NCBI RefSeq assembly: GCF_902170785.1
Contig: NZ_CABHYG010000014.1
Coordinates: 62,001-126,000, forward strand
DNA: 64,000 bases
Origin: Yersinia proxima
GTDB taxonomy: Bacteria > Pseudomonadota > Gammaproteobacteria > Enterobacterales > Enterobacteriaceae
Direction of reading: 5' to 3'
Position 1 is the first letter of the stretch. Every line of letters begins with the position of its first letter. This document shows, piece by piece, positions 9,198 through 17,969 of the stretch. The notes beneath the pieces are model-generated. The model did no database searches, was not told where the DNA came from, and saw nothing but the letters and a program-made list of their open reading frames with translations. The position numbers and the translations under genes are program-made.

Positions 9198-9320
9198 TAC
9201 CCTTCGTCCTTGAAGTTGCAGGGGTGTTAGCTGCACGCACCCACCCGAATCACTTACTTGTGTAAGCTCATCGGGATGTGTTTGCTGGCTGCCTACCTGC
9301 AACTCCAATGCCTTTGGGTA
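9198..9320. repeat. ERIC intergenic palindrome, copy 1
   Basis: About 123 bases begin with TACCCTTCGT right after the yidE stop and end with TTTGGGTA. The central part has TCACTTACTTGTGTAAGCTC, the hallmark ERIC core, and the ends are inverted repeats, so the transcript can fold into one long hairpin. It matches the ERIC core (AAGTAAGTGACTGGGGTG) known from enterobacteria. It lies between convergent yidE and avtA. Confidence 0.85.
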
Positions 9321-9341
9321 TGGTTTTATTTCGTTAGAAAA

Positions 9342-10595
9342 TTACTGCGCTTCCTGATACGCCAACTCAATTTCTTCGGCCAGAATCGCCACACCCTTTT
9401 CGATATCTTCCGGTGCCGGGACATAATTCATCCGCATGCACTGATGAGTATGCGGCCAGTCATATTCCAGACCGGGGAAGAAGTAGTGGCCCGGCACCAT
9501 CAACACACCGCGTTTTTTCAGGCGTTGATACAATAACTCGGTGCTGATCGGCAAATCTTTGAACCACAGCCAGAGGAATATCGCCCCTTCCGGTTTATGG
9601 ATCAGGCAGCGTTCCGGCGGTAAGTATTTGCGCAGGATAGCAATAGTTTGCTGCACCCGTTCGAAATAGAATGGCCGGATGACCTCGTTGGATAAACGCA
9701 ACAGATCACCACGCTCAATCATTTCGGCGGCAATCGCTGGCCCTAAACTTCCCGGTGACAAACTGATAATGCCATTCATGTTAGCGATGGCTGAAATGAC
9801 TTTCTCATCGGCAATCACTATCCCGCAGCGCGAACCGGGTAGGCCCAGTTTCGACAAGCTCATGCACAGAATGATATTCGGGTTCCACAGCGGTGTGGCA
9901 TCAGTAAAGATAATGCCAGGGAAGGGCACGCCATAAGCATTATCAATCAATAACGGAATACCACGTTGCTGGGCAATAGCATCCAGGCGAATCAATTCTT
10001 CGTCAGTAATCACATTGCCAGTCGGGTTGGTGGGCCGTGAGACGCAAATCAGGCCTATATCATCGGTAATATTGAGGTGTTCAAAATCGACGTGATATTT
10101 GAATTGCCCTTCTGGCAATAGCTCAATATTGGGTTTGGCAGAGACAAACAAATCTTCGTCGAGGCCCGCATCGGCATAACCGAGATACTCCGGTGCCAGC
10201 GGGAATAATACCCGCCGACGGTTGCCATCGGCATAGCGGCCAGCGAATAAATTAAATAAGTAGAAAAACGCGCTTTGACTGCCATTTGTTAGTGCAATAT
10301 TCTGTGGCTCAATTTGCCAACCCAACTCATCGCGCAGCATTTTTGCCAGTGCTTTTAGCAGCAGGTCTTTCCCTTGTGGCCCGTCATAATTGCACAACGC
10401 CTCGGTCAATTGCCCGCGTTCCAGCATTTCCTGACAAAGTTGTTGGAAATAAGCATCCATCTCGGGAATATGAGCCGGATTACCCCCGCCAAGCATGATA
10501 GAACCCGGAGTTCTCAGGCCGTCATTGAGGTCGTCCATCAGTCTGGTGATACCCGCGTAGCGGGTGAATTTGTCGCCGAAAAGTGAAAACTTCAT
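9342..10595 (-). CDS. avtA: Valine-pyruvate aminotransferase (transaminase C)
   Basis: A 417-residue fold-type I PLP aminotransferase. The PLP lysine is in SLSKLGLPGSR (K249), with N190 in SRPTNPTGN and D218/Y221 in LLIDNAYG as the cofactor ligands. It starts MKFSLFGDKFTRYAGI, as AvtA does. It interconverts valine/2-oxoisovalerate with alanine/pyruvate in the cytoplasm. It lies next to malS on the same strand, as in E. coli; the two genes are 134 bases apart and probably not tightly coupled. Confidence 0.95.
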   Translation of the reverse strand: MKFSLFGDKFTRYAGITRLMDDLNDGLRTPGSIMLGGGNPAHIPEMDAYFQQLCQEMLERGQLTEALCNYDGPQGKDLLLKALAKMLRDELGWQIEPQNIALTNGSQSAFFYLFNLFAGRYADGNRRRVLFPLAPEYLGYADAGLDEDLFVSAKPNIELLPEGQFKYHVDFEHLNITDDIGLICVSRPTNPTGNVITDEELIRLDAIAQQRGIPLLIDNAYGVPFPGIIFTDATPLWNPNIILCMSLSKLGLPGSRCGIVIADEKVISAIANMNGIISLSPGSLGPAIAAEMIERGDLLRLSNEVIRPFYFERVQQTIAILRKYLPPERCLIHKPEGAIFLWLWFKDLPISTELLYQRLKKRGVLMVPGHYFFPGLEYDWPHTHQCMRMNYVPAPEDIEKGVAILAEEIELAYQEAQ

Positions 10596-10729
10596 AAATG
10601 AAAATTTATTGTTATCCGTAAGTGAACAACTACCATACTCGCAGATAAAAGCGGACGCAATGCGGAAAGAATTCTTCCTGCCGCGCGAAAATATCGACAG
10701 GAAGTGTTATTGCAAAATAATAAACTGGT

Positions 10730-12796
10730 TTACTCTTTTTTGTCTCCAACCCAAACCACCAATACTTTATCGCCCTGGTGTTGGCGACTAAAAGCATAGT
10801 AATCAGCGGCTTGTTGTGACTGCTGCACGCCTGCACCAATCGCTGGGTGACGGGCGCGGAACTGACTGACTTTTTGCCAGTGCGCCAACAGCGCGCCTTT
10901 TTCTCCGGCCAGTTCATTCCAGTTCATATCCGAGCGGGTCCCTTGCAATGGGTCTGACCCGGTAGGGCCGAACTCTCGCCCACTTTCATCGCCATAGAAG
11001 ATTTGCACTGCCCCCGGAGCCAGCAGCAGCAGATCACCCGCACGTTGCTGTTTCACCAAGGATTGTTGTGCGTCATCTTTAAAAAACAGCCGGGTATCAT
11101 GGGATGAAATGTAGCTTAACACATTGAAACCTTGCAGTTTATCCGCCATTTGTTGATAAGTGCTGTCAATGGATGAGAAACAGGCCAGTGCTTGTTTGGC
11201 TTGATCCTGAAAATCAAAATTAATCATGGCATCAAAGCCGTTTTGGTAATAATCGCTCTTCATCACGCCGTGACCCCAGGCTTCCCCGGTCATCCAGAAG
11301 GGTAAGTTATCCAGCGCCTGATCCGGGTGAGCTGCTTTCCACTCAGCCAGAGCCGCAGTGCTTTGCTGCTTAAGTTGTTGCCAGGCGGGTTTCTCGACAT
11401 GCTTGGCGGTATCAACACGAAAACCGTCGATACCATAATCGCGAACCCATTGACTCAACCAATGCGTGAGGTAATCACGCGGAGTGGCTCCGGCTATTTC
11501 TCGTGCTGCGGTATCGGGTTTATGGCGATAAAACACCGGCAAACCGCTGGGTTGGGTAGATTCGGTTTTGATGTCCGGCAGGAAAGCCAGCGACATGGTC
11601 AGATCGTCATAGCCGGGGGAGTCATAATCACCAATATCGGTGCGGATCCATTTCTTACCCCACCAATTATCCCATGCGGCTTTATCACTAAAGTTGATGT
11701 AATCATTAAAACTATGCCAGGTTTGCCCTTTGCCAGGTGTCCAGTCTGTCCAGTTTTTACCCAATGTTTTTTCCAGCTGATCGCGTTGTAAATACAGCGC
11801 GCCGAACTGGTAGCTCTGCATATCTGCCAGAGTGGCATATCCCACATGATTCATAACTACATCAAATAGAATGCGGATACCGCGCTTATGGGCTTGCTCA
11901 ACCAGTTTATGCAAATCCTGTTCGGTGCCCATGTTGGCATCCAGCCGAGACCAATCCAGGCCGTAATAGCCATGATAGGCGTAATGCGGGAAGTCACCTT
12001 TGGCGCCACCACCCACCCAGCCGTGAATTTGCTCAAGTGGAGAAGTTATCCACAACGCATTGACCCCAAGCTGTTGCAGATAATCAAGTTTTTCGGTTAG
12101 GCCAGCCAGGTCACCACCGTGGAAAGTACCGATTTCCTGCATGCCATCGCTGTGGCGGCCGTAGCTGTGATCATTGTCTGGGTTGCCGTTTTTAAAACGA
12201 TCCGTCAGCGCAAAATAAACCGTGGCGTTTTGCCAGTTAAAAGGAGCTGCATGCTCGGTTTGTGCTGACTCTAGCAGCAATAATCCGCCACTCTCAGGGC
12301 TGGGTTGCAGTGTGATTTTACCGAGAGAAACTTTTGTTGTTTGACCAGAGTAGAAATCCCGCACCATCTCACCTTCAGTGAAGGTCTTGCTGACATCAAT
12401 CGTCACCGGTTTTCCATCCCAGCGCTGACAACTGTGAGCCACGACTTTGACGGTTTCCGCCACCGGTTCTTTGATACTCAAGGTGAGTGTTGGCGTGCCG
12501 CTGCGGGTATCAATACGCACCTGATACTGGCCATCGCGGAACAGCTTCCACTGGATATCAGCCTGATTCTGGCAGGGTTGCAGCGAAAATGTCTGATTCA
12601 GCTTTACCGGCCCGGTTGGCTGCCAGCATTGCTTATCTTGATAAAATTTAAGGAGATACTCACCTTTGGTGAGCGCGCCACTGCTCAGGAAGACGCCGCT
12701 ATCTTGTTCAGTAAACGCCGGGAAATGCTGAAGTGACCAGTTCGCCATGGCTGCTGGCGACAAAACCAGTAGCAAAGGGAGCGTGAGATGTTTCAT
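10730..12796 (-). CDS. malS: Periplasmic alpha-amylase MalS
   Basis: A 688-residue glycoside hydrolase family 13 enzyme. A signal peptide ends at about residue 18 (LSPAAMA/N). An N-terminal region of about 180 residues precedes the catalytic barrel. The GH13 motifs are visible: FDVVMNH (conserved region I), GFRVDTAKH with the nucleophile aspartate (II), GEAWGHG with the acid/base glutamate (III) and SSHDTRLF (IV). MalS cuts maltodextrins in the periplasm before uptake by the maltose transporter. Candidate MalT boxes lie upstream at 12870-12918. No other mal genes are in the window. Confidence 0.94.
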   Translation of the reverse strand: MKHLTLPLLLVLSPAAMANWSLQHFPAFTEQDSGVFLSSGALTKGEYLLKFYQDKQCWQPTGPVKLNQTFSLQPCQNQADIQWKLFRDGQYQVRIDTRSGTPTLTLSIKEPVAETVKVVAHSCQRWDGKPVTIDVSKTFTEGEMVRDFYSGQTTKVSLGKITLQPSPESGGLLLLESAQTEHAAPFNWQNATVYFALTDRFKNGNPDNDHSYGRHSDGMQEIGTFHGGDLAGLTEKLDYLQQLGVNALWITSPLEQIHGWVGGGAKGDFPHYAYHGYYGLDWSRLDANMGTEQDLHKLVEQAHKRGIRILFDVVMNHVGYATLADMQSYQFGALYLQRDQLEKTLGKNWTDWTPGKGQTWHSFNDYINFSDKAAWDNWWGKKWIRTDIGDYDSPGYDDLTMSLAFLPDIKTESTQPSGLPVFYRHKPDTAAREIAGATPRDYLTHWLSQWVRDYGIDGFRVDTAKHVEKPAWQQLKQQSTAALAEWKAAHPDQALDNLPFWMTGEAWGHGVMKSDYYQNGFDAMINFDFQDQAKQALACFSSIDSTYQQMADKLQGFNVLSYISSHDTRLFFKDDAQQSLVKQQRAGDLLLLAPGAVQIFYGDESGREFGPTGSDPLQGTRSDMNWNELAGEKGALLAHWQKVSQFRARHPAIGAGVQQSQQAADYYAFSRQHQGDKVLVVWVGDKKE

Positions 12797-12869
12797 AACG
12801 CGTCTTCCTTGGGTCTGAGAAACGTATAAAGTTTTATGAATATCAGAGTGCCAGACGGCGAAGAAATAG

Positions 12870-12918
12870 CCTCATCCCTAAGCAGTTTTTATAGGGAGGA
12901 GGGCAGCGGATGAGGGGG
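12870..12918. promoter_or_regulatory. Candidate MalT boxes upstream of malS
   Basis: GGGATGAGG reads on the minus strand at 12870-12878; AGGGAGGAGGG at about 12892-12903 and GGATGAGGGGG at 12908-12918 read on the plus strand. All resemble the MalT box GGGGA(T/G)GAGG. MalT is the maltotriose-dependent activator of malS in E. coli. The spacing and mixed orientation fit a MalT promoter, but I cannot score the sites. Confidence 0.5.
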
Positions 12919-12953
12919 ATTTGGCACTTTTTATTGTTTGTTTTGTAGTCTAG

Positions 12954-12975
12954 ATTACAATGTATACATTGTAAT
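12954..12975. promoter_or_regulatory. Perfect 22-bp palindrome, autoregulatory operator of the ParD/ParE-like module
   Basis: The half-site ATTACAATGTA is followed at once by its exact reverse complement, a 22-bp uninterrupted palindrome ending 20 bases before the antitoxin ATG. Ribbon-helix-helix antitoxins bind such sites and repress their own operon. Confidence 0.75.
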
Positions 12976-12995
12976 TCTCTAGGTGGAGAGAAAAA

Positions 12996-13247
12996 ATGAG
13001 TGTTATGTCAGTAAGAATATCGGATGAGCTTGCGAACCAACTGTCGTTACTGGCAGAGGCTACCGGGCGTACTAAGTCTTATTTGGCCGGACAGGCAATT
13101 CAGGATTTTCTGGATCGTGAGGCATGGCAAATTACAGAGATAAAACAAGCCATTATCGAAGCTGATCAGCAAGATTTCATCTCTGAACATGAGATGAATA
13201 CACTTTTTCAAAAAATGGGTGTGGCCGTTCAGGATAAGGATAAATAA
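12996..13247 (+). CDS. Ribbon-helix-helix antitoxin (ParD/RelB-like)
   Basis: An 83-residue protein with a CopG/Arc-type ribbon-helix-helix at its start: MSVRISDELANQLSLLAEATGRTKSYLAGQAIQDFLD, residues 5-41. The acidic, flexible C-terminal half is the usual toxin-binding part. It would neutralise the downstream RelE/ParE-type toxin and repress the operon at the palindrome at 12954-12975. A GGAGAG ribosome site is well spaced from the ATG at 12996. The stop codon overlaps the toxin start by one base (TAATG). Confidence 0.85.
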   Translation: MSVMSVRISDELANQLSLLAEATGRTKSYLAGQAIQDFLDREAWQITEIKQAIIEADQQDFISEHEMNTLFQKMGVAVQDKDK

Positions 13248-13534
13248 TGAATGTGAAATGGCTAAGGACAGCGGCTGTAAACTTACAAAGCGAGTATCAG
13301 TGGTTATATGAGAGAAACCCTACCGCGGCGCAAAATTTTGCCAATGAAGTCCATCAATTAACTTCATTATTAGCTACCAATCCCTCAATGGGACGGGCAG
13401 GAAGAGTGATGGGCGCACGGGAGTTAGTACTGCAAAACTTCCCTTATTTACTGCCTTATCGAGTCAAAAGCGGGGAGATTCAAATTCTCCGTGTATTTCA
13501 TACTTATCGAGAACCTCCCAAAGTTAGAAGGTAG
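13247..13534 (+). CDS. RelE/ParE-family toxin
   Basis: A 95-residue protein of the RelE/ParE superfamily. Family landmarks are the N-terminal helix WLRTAAVNLQSEYQWL, the NPSMGRAGRVMGARELVL turn at about residues 45-62, and the C-terminal strands FPYLLPYRV and IQILRVFHTYREPP. RelE-like members cut mRNA on the ribosome and ParE-like members poison gyrase; the sequence fits ParE somewhat better, but I cannot decide. It is co-translated with the antitoxin. Its 3' end runs into short AGAAGGT direct repeats. Confidence 0.85.
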   Translation: MNVKWLRTAAVNLQSEYQWLYERNPTAAQNFANEVHQLTSLLATNPSMGRAGRVMGARELVLQNFPYLLPYRVKSGEIQILRVFHTYREPPKVRR

Positions 13535-13553
13535 AAGGTAGAAGTTAGTTGTC

Positions 13554-13575
13554 ACTGGCCTGCTAACAGGCCAGT
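13554..13575. terminator. Hairpin between toxin gene and ghrB
   Basis: Arms ACTGGCCTG and CAGGCCAGT pair perfectly over a CTAA tetraloop. It lies between convergent genes and could serve both; there is no T run on either side. Confidence 0.55.
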
Positions 13576-13583
13576 AGCATAAA

Positions 13584-14564
13584 TTATGCTTGCTGCAATA
13601 CCTGCGGGTTGACGCAGTTTTCTGTGACGGTGCCTGTCAGTGCCGCAATCAGGTTATCTACCGCGCAGGCCGCCATGTTGTAGCGGGTTTCATGAGTGGC
13701 GGAACCAATATGTGGCACAGCAACCACATTTGGTAATTTGAGCAATGGCGAATCCACTGGTAGTGGTTCTTGTTCAAATACATCCAACCCGGCGGCATGA
13801 ATAGTGCCATCTTGCAGCGCAGCAATCAGTGCCTGCTCATCCACCACCGGCCCACGACCTGCATTGATCAAGATAGCGCTGGATTTCATTTTAGCCAGTT
13901 GCTCACGGCCAATCATATGGTAAGTCTGTTCGGTCATCGGCAAAGTGATGCAGAGGAAATCCACCTCAGCCAGCAAGGTATCGAGTGAACAGCGGCGAGC
14001 ACCAAAGCGCTTTTCAGCTTCTTCATGTGGGCGGCGGCTGGTGTACAGCACCGGCATGCTAAAACCAAAGTGTGCTCGTTGAGCCAGCGCCATACCAATT
14101 CGGCCCATGCCGAGAATACCGATGGTTTTGTGGTGGACATCGACACCAAACCAGTCATCACCGATGCTGTCTTGCCACTCTCCGGCTTTCACGCGCTCTG
14201 CCAGTTCTACCACCCGCCGCGCACTGGATAGCACCAATGCCATCATAGTATCTGCCACGGTTTCGGTCAGAACGGTAGGGGTGTGCATTAAGGCTATTCC
14301 GCGCTGGCTCAGCGCATCGACATCAAAATTATCATAACCAACAGAAATGGTTGAAGCGGCTCGCAGTTTCGGTGCACGTTCCAGGAACGCCTGATCAATT
14401 TTACCGCCAGAACCGATAAGCCCTTCAGCTTGTTGCAGAGCAGATAATAGTTCGGGCTGATTATCCGAAGATAAACCATCAAAACTGTTCACAGTAAAAT
14501 ATTGCTCTAAACGCTGATGCAGATCGGCAGGAATACTTTTGTACAGCACGATAGATGGCTTCAT
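13584..14564 (-). CDS. ghrB: Glyoxylate/hydroxypyruvate reductase B
   Basis: A 326-residue D-2-hydroxyacid dehydrogenase. The NAD(P) loop GMGRIG is at residues 152-157 and the following TSRR suits an NADP-dependent enzyme. The catalytic residues are R237 (in [10 protein letters not shown]), E266 (DVFEQEP) and H285 (VPHIGSAT), at the positions known for E. coli GhrB. It reduces glyoxylate, hydroxypyruvate and 2-keto-gluconate in the cytoplasm. The ATG at 14564 gives the E. coli start MKPS; the preceding in-frame codon is a GTG. Confidence 0.94.
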   Translation of the reverse strand: MKPSIVLYKSIPADLHQRLEQYFTVNSFDGLSSDNQPELLSALQQAEGLIGSGGKIDQAFLERAPKLRAASTISVGYDNFDVDALSQRGIALMHTPTVLTETVADTMMALVLSSARRVVELAERVKAGEWQDSIGDDWFGVDVHHKTIGILGMGRIGMALAQRAHFGFSMPVLYTSRRPHEEAEKRFGARRCSLDTLLAEVDFLCITLPMTEQTYHMIGREQLAKMKSSAILINAGRGPVVDEQALIAALQDGTIHAAGLDVFEQEPLPVDSPLLKLPNVVAVPHIGSATHETRYNMAACAVDNLIAALTGTVTENCVNPQVLQQA

Positions 14565-14678
14565 CACAACCTCAATGACTTTGGGTAAATAGAATTAAGG
14601 ATAAGATTTAAAGCCAGAATAACAGCAACTACCGGTGCGGGATCAAGTGCTAATCAGCCTCATAATGTTACGGCTAAT

Positions 14679-14708
14679 GAAAAGGCCAACCCGAGTGAGC
14701 AGGTTGGC
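14679..14708 (-). terminator. Terminator of the MFS exporter gene
   Basis: On the minus strand GCCAACC ... GGTTGGC form a 7-bp stem with a 10-base loop, followed by CCTTTTC. It lies 10 bases past the exporter stop codon. Confidence 0.6.
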
Positions 14709-14718
14709 ATATCTGATT

Positions 14719-16176
14719 TTATAAAACTTCGTGGCTGGCAACGCTGTTAACCGGCTGAGGCTGGGAGCGAATGGCCGCGCAACGTAGCGCAGTAATGATC
14801 GCCAGTGCCGGAGCAATGGTATACAGAGTAAATAGCCAGTGAGCGGTGTTTTCGGCACCCGCGACACCGCCGGGAGCATTAAGGCCGGAAAGATTCGCCA
14901 CCATACCGGCTATCGCAGCCCCGACGGCGGTGGCAAACATCTGTACCGTGGTAATCGAGGCTCCGGCGATATCTTTATCTTCTTCCGCCGCTACTTGCAG
15001 AATGCGGGTCAGCAAGTGTGGCCAGCCAAAGCCGATACCGAAACCCACTAATGTTAGCGCAATGGCGATGGGGGCCATTTGCTGCCAACTGCCCAGTGAA
15101 CTTACTGGCATCAGGATGGCGAGCGCAATGATTCCCACCAGCACAATAATTGGGCCGCTAATAATAGCCCAACGAATACCTGACTTTTTCCAGCCAGCAC
15201 TCATTACCTCAGAGATTGTCCAACCCGCAGCCATAGTGGCGGCGATATAGCCAGAAATCAGCGGCGACTGCCCGTGTATGGTTTGTAGGAAGTAAGGGAC
15301 AAAAATCTCACAAGTAATGCCGATCGCCAGTAAAGAGATGGTGATGTAGAGTGCGGCCAAGGGGGAGTTAAGGCGCAGCGCTCCTTTTGGCAGTAAACGC
15401 GAGGTGGCTCGGGATTCTATCCGCAATAGCAGCACCAACAGCAATACGGCTAACACGATACCCACCAGATTCGTCAGGCCACTGCTGGCAATACTGCTGG
15501 CGGAAATGGTCAAAACAATCGCGGTTAACAGCACCAGTTGGATGACCGGTAATGCCGAGGTGACTGCAGTGCTGGATCTTCCTTTCGGCAGGATGCGCCA
15601 GGTAAAAATGGCATAAATCAGTGTCACCGGCAGTAACGTCCAGAAAGCAAAACGCCAGGCGTTCATTTCTGCAAATATCCCGCCAATTGCCGGGCCAATC
15701 AGTGTTGCCACCCCCCACATTCCTGAAATGAGCGCCATTGCCCTTGGCCATAATGATTGCGAAAACACAAGATTAATCATGGCGTAAGAGAGTGCGAACA
15801 GAAAGCCGCCCCCCAAACCTTGCACGGTTCGACCAACCAGCATCAGCGGCATATTCGCTGCCATTGCGCATAAGGCACTGCCTAGCATAAAGGTCAGTGA
15901 GGCAAACAAATAGGCGCTGCGCGCACCATAACCACTGAGCAAACGGGCAGATAATGCGGAACCGAGGATCGACGCGGTGACAAACAGGGTGGTATTCCAG
16001 GCGTATAAATTCAGGCCATTAATCTCCAGCACCACCGACGGTAAAATAGTGGTGGCGATATAGATATTGATGGCATGTAACACCACCCCACCCGACAGCG
16101 CTATGGCAAAAGCCGCATTTTTGCCAGAGAACAAATCACTCCATCGGCTTGCATCATTCATTATCACGTTATTCAT
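14719..16176 (-). CDS. Major facilitator superfamily exporter
   Basis: A 485-residue protein, nearly all hydrophobic segments, with MFS landmarks. Motif A-like GYGARSAYLFAS follows the second helix, GRTVQGLGGGFLF lies near residues 112-124, and motif C-like GPAIGGIFAEMNAWRFAFW appears at about 160-178. Length and helix number suggest the DHA2 (EmrB/QacA-like, 14 helices) group of drug exporters. It is divergently transcribed from a SufR-like iron-sulfur regulator, with two palindromes in the shared upstream region. The substrate is unknown; by analogy it may export a redox-active or toxic compound. Confidence 0.82.
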   Translation of the reverse strand: MNNVIMNDASRWSDLFSGKNAAFAIALSGGVVLHAINIYIATTILPSVVLEINGLNLYAWNTTLFVTASILGSALSARLLSGYGARSAYLFASLTFMLGSALCAMAANMPLMLVGRTVQGLGGGFLFALSYAMINLVFSQSLWPRAMALISGMWGVATLIGPAIGGIFAEMNAWRFAFWTLLPVTLIYAIFTWRILPKGRSSTAVTSALPVIQLVLLTAIVLTISASSIASSGLTNLVGIVLAVLLLVLLLRIESRATSRLLPKGALRLNSPLAALYITISLLAIGITCEIFVPYFLQTIHGQSPLISGYIAATMAAGWTISEVMSAGWKKSGIRWAIISGPIIVLVGIIALAILMPVSSLGSWQQMAPIAIALTLVGFGIGFGWPHLLTRILQVAAEEDKDIAGASITTVQMFATAVGAAIAGMVANLSGLNAPGGVAGAENTAHWLFTLYTIAPALAIITALRCAAIRSQPQPVNSVASHEVL

Positions 16177-16228
16177 CCTGCCAGAAATCTGGTTATTGAG
16201 TTGGGCGAGTTGTTACGTTAAAGTTAAA

Positions 16229-16287
16229 CAAGTAAACACTTGGAATAAGGTAGGCCAGTGGCCAACAATAAGTCAAGCATATGCTTG
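16229..16287. promoter_or_regulatory. Two CAAG-N6-CTTG palindromes between exporter and SufR-like regulator
   Basis: CAAGTAAACACTTG (16229-16242) and CAAGCATATGCTTG (16274-16287) share the form CAAG-N6-CTTG and lie 45 bases apart centre to centre. Cyanobacterial SufR binds CAAC-N6-GTTG (recalled), a very similar geometry, so these are good candidates for the operators of the adjacent regulator. A third small palindrome, GGCCAGTGGCC, lies between them at 16253-16263. Confidence 0.6.
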
Positions 16288-16346
16288 TAAAATGTTATGC
16301 TGATAATCATCAGAATTAAAAATGCATCAACAATACTGGGATAGAT

Positions 16347-16991
16347 ATGAATATCGACTATTCGACCAGTCAGCCGCAGTCTGTTGCTGAGCGCCTGCTG
16401 CTGTTGCTGAAGACGCGCGGCCCCTTGCAAGCGGCAGATGCGGGAAAAATACTCGGCACGACAGGGGAAGCCGCCCGCCAACAATTCGTAAAATTAGCCA
16501 AAGAGGGTTTGGTTGTGGCGGCGGCACAGACAAAAGGTGTCGGGCGGCCAATCCAGTTTTGGCAACTTACCGAGGCAGGAAATGCCCGTTTTCCTGATGC
16601 TCACAGCGAGCTAACGGTTCAATTATTACGAATGGTACGCACAAAATTAGGCGAAGAAGCCCTCAATTTACTGATTGAGGCTCGTGAACAAGAAACTCGT
16701 GAGCAATATTGTCAGGCAATGGAAGGCGCGCATAATATTGATGAACGGATAGAGCGGCTGGTGGCCATTCGCTCTCAGGAAGGGTACATGGCGGAATGCC
16801 AGACTCAAGCCGATGGCTCAATATTGCTGATTGAAAATCATTGCCCGATTTGTGCTGCAGCCACCAGTTGTCAGGGGTTTTGTCGGGCAGAATTGTCGGT
16901 ATTTCAGCAAGCTCTGGGAGTGCCGGTTGAGCGGATTGAACATATTTTATCTGGCTCCCGGCGCTGTACTTATCGTATCAGGCTGGAATAA
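16347..16991 (+). CDS. SufR-like winged-helix regulator with a cysteine cluster
   Basis: A 214-residue transcription factor. Residues about 13-75 form a winged helix: ERLLLLLKTRGPLQAADAGK, then the recognition helix TGEAARQQFVKLAKEGLV and the wing GVGRPIQFWQLTEAG. The C-terminal half has cysteines at 151, 166, 169, 175, 179 and 207; HCPIC...CQGFC...CTYRI follows the pattern of SufR-type regulators that bind an iron-sulfur cluster. It probably senses iron-sulfur or redox state. It is divergent from an MFS exporter and likely controls it through the CAAG-N6-CTTG sites. No suf genes are in the window, so the symbol is left empty. Confidence 0.82.
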   Translation: MNIDYSTSQPQSVAERLLLLLKTRGPLQAADAGKILGTTGEAARQQFVKLAKEGLVVAAAQTKGVGRPIQFWQLTEAGNARFPDAHSELTVQLLRMVRTKLGEEALNLLIEAREQETREQYCQAMEGAHNIDERIERLVAIRSQEGYMAECQTQADGSILLIENHCPICAAATSCQGFCRAELSVFQQALGVPVERIEHILSGSRRCTYRIRLE

Positions 16992-17067
16992 TTATGATGA
17001 CCGGATGACTCCGGCAGAGAAAGCGCGGATAAAGCGCCAGGCGTTATCCGCAGTAAAATTATAATAA

Positions 17068-17727
17068 TTACAGTGGGCTTAAGGTAATTTCAACCCGACG
17101 GTTCTGCGCCTTACCTGCGGCGGTGCTGTTGCTTGCTACCGGATTATCCGGCCCTGCACCGCTGGTACGAATACGGTTCGCCGCTACGCCCTGCACGATC
17201 AGTGCGCTTCCCACACTGTCGGCACGTTGTTGTGAAAGCGTCATGTTATGTGCTCTGGCACCGGTGCTGTCGGTATAACCAGTCACATTGACGGCAGTTT
17301 TATCATACTCTTTCAATACCATAGCCACACCGGTCAAGGTATTGGCTCCAGCCGGTTTCAGGTTGCTACTATCCGTATCAAAAGTGACATTATTGGGCAT
17401 ATTCAACACGATATTGTCACCCTGACGGGTCACGCTAACACCCGTCCCATTCATTTTTTCGCGTAGTTTGGCTTCCTGCACATCCATGTAGTAGCCCGCA
17501 CCGCCACCCAACGCGGCCCCTGCGGCGGCACCAATCAACGCCCCTTTACCACGGTCATGTTTGGATGATGACAACATACCGATCCCTGCACCTAATGCGG
17601 CACCAATACCTGCACCGTAACCGGATTTTCCGGCCTGTGATTCGCCGGTATAGGGATTGGTGGTACAGGCGGAAAGTGTCAGTGCGACAGAAACGGCGGC
17701 CACCGTGGCCAGAATGCGTTTTTTCAT
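17068..17727 (-). CDS. yiaD: OmpA-family outer-membrane lipoprotein YiaD
   Basis: A 219-residue lipoprotein, the length of E. coli YiaD. The signal peptide ends at the lipobox LSAC. A glycine-zipper segment follows (GYGAGIGAALGAGIG and GALIGAAAGAALGGGAGYY, about residues 35-75). The C-terminal OmpA-like peptidoglycan-binding domain includes NVTGYTDSTGARAHNMTLSQQRADSV and the final NRRVEITL. It anchors the outer membrane to peptidoglycan; the E. coli protein was found as a suppressor of a bamD defect. The ATG at 17727 starts MKKRILATVAA; an upstream ATG at 17748 would spoil the signal peptide. Confidence 0.93.
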   Translation of the reverse strand: MKKRILATVAAVSVALTLSACTTNPYTGESQAGKSGYGAGIGAALGAGIGMLSSSKHDRGKGALIGAAAGAALGGGAGYYMDVQEAKLREKMNGTGVSVTRQGDNIVLNMPNNVTFDTDSSNLKPAGANTLTGVAMVLKEYDKTAVNVTGYTDSTGARAHNMTLSQQRADSVGSALIVQGVAANRIRTSGAGPDNPVASNSTAAGKAQNRRVEITLSPL

Positions 17728-17969
17728 TGAATTTCCCTTAAATGGCATTCTATTTCGGCGAAAAATAGATAACGTCGCCCAATAGCTGATTTAACAAGTC
17801 ATCTGCCAGCATTCAATCAAGTTGCTGGCATTTATCTGCCATCGTTATCCGGTAATTTATGGGGGAATACCATTGAGAAAACTCTCATAGTGTTATGTGG
17901 TTAGCGTGAATGCTGTGTTTATCGACGAAAAAAGCACAGAACAGCGCTATCAGCGCTATCTGCTGGCAC

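Noticed and set aside
13500-13550. AGAAGGT direct repeats at the end of the toxin gene as a CRISPR or VNTR
   Set aside because: Only three to four imperfect 7-base copies; too short and too few for either.
15368-15751. A 127-codon minus-strand frame within the MFS exporter gene
   Set aside because: Same strand but different frame from a clear membrane protein; composition is not that of a real protein.
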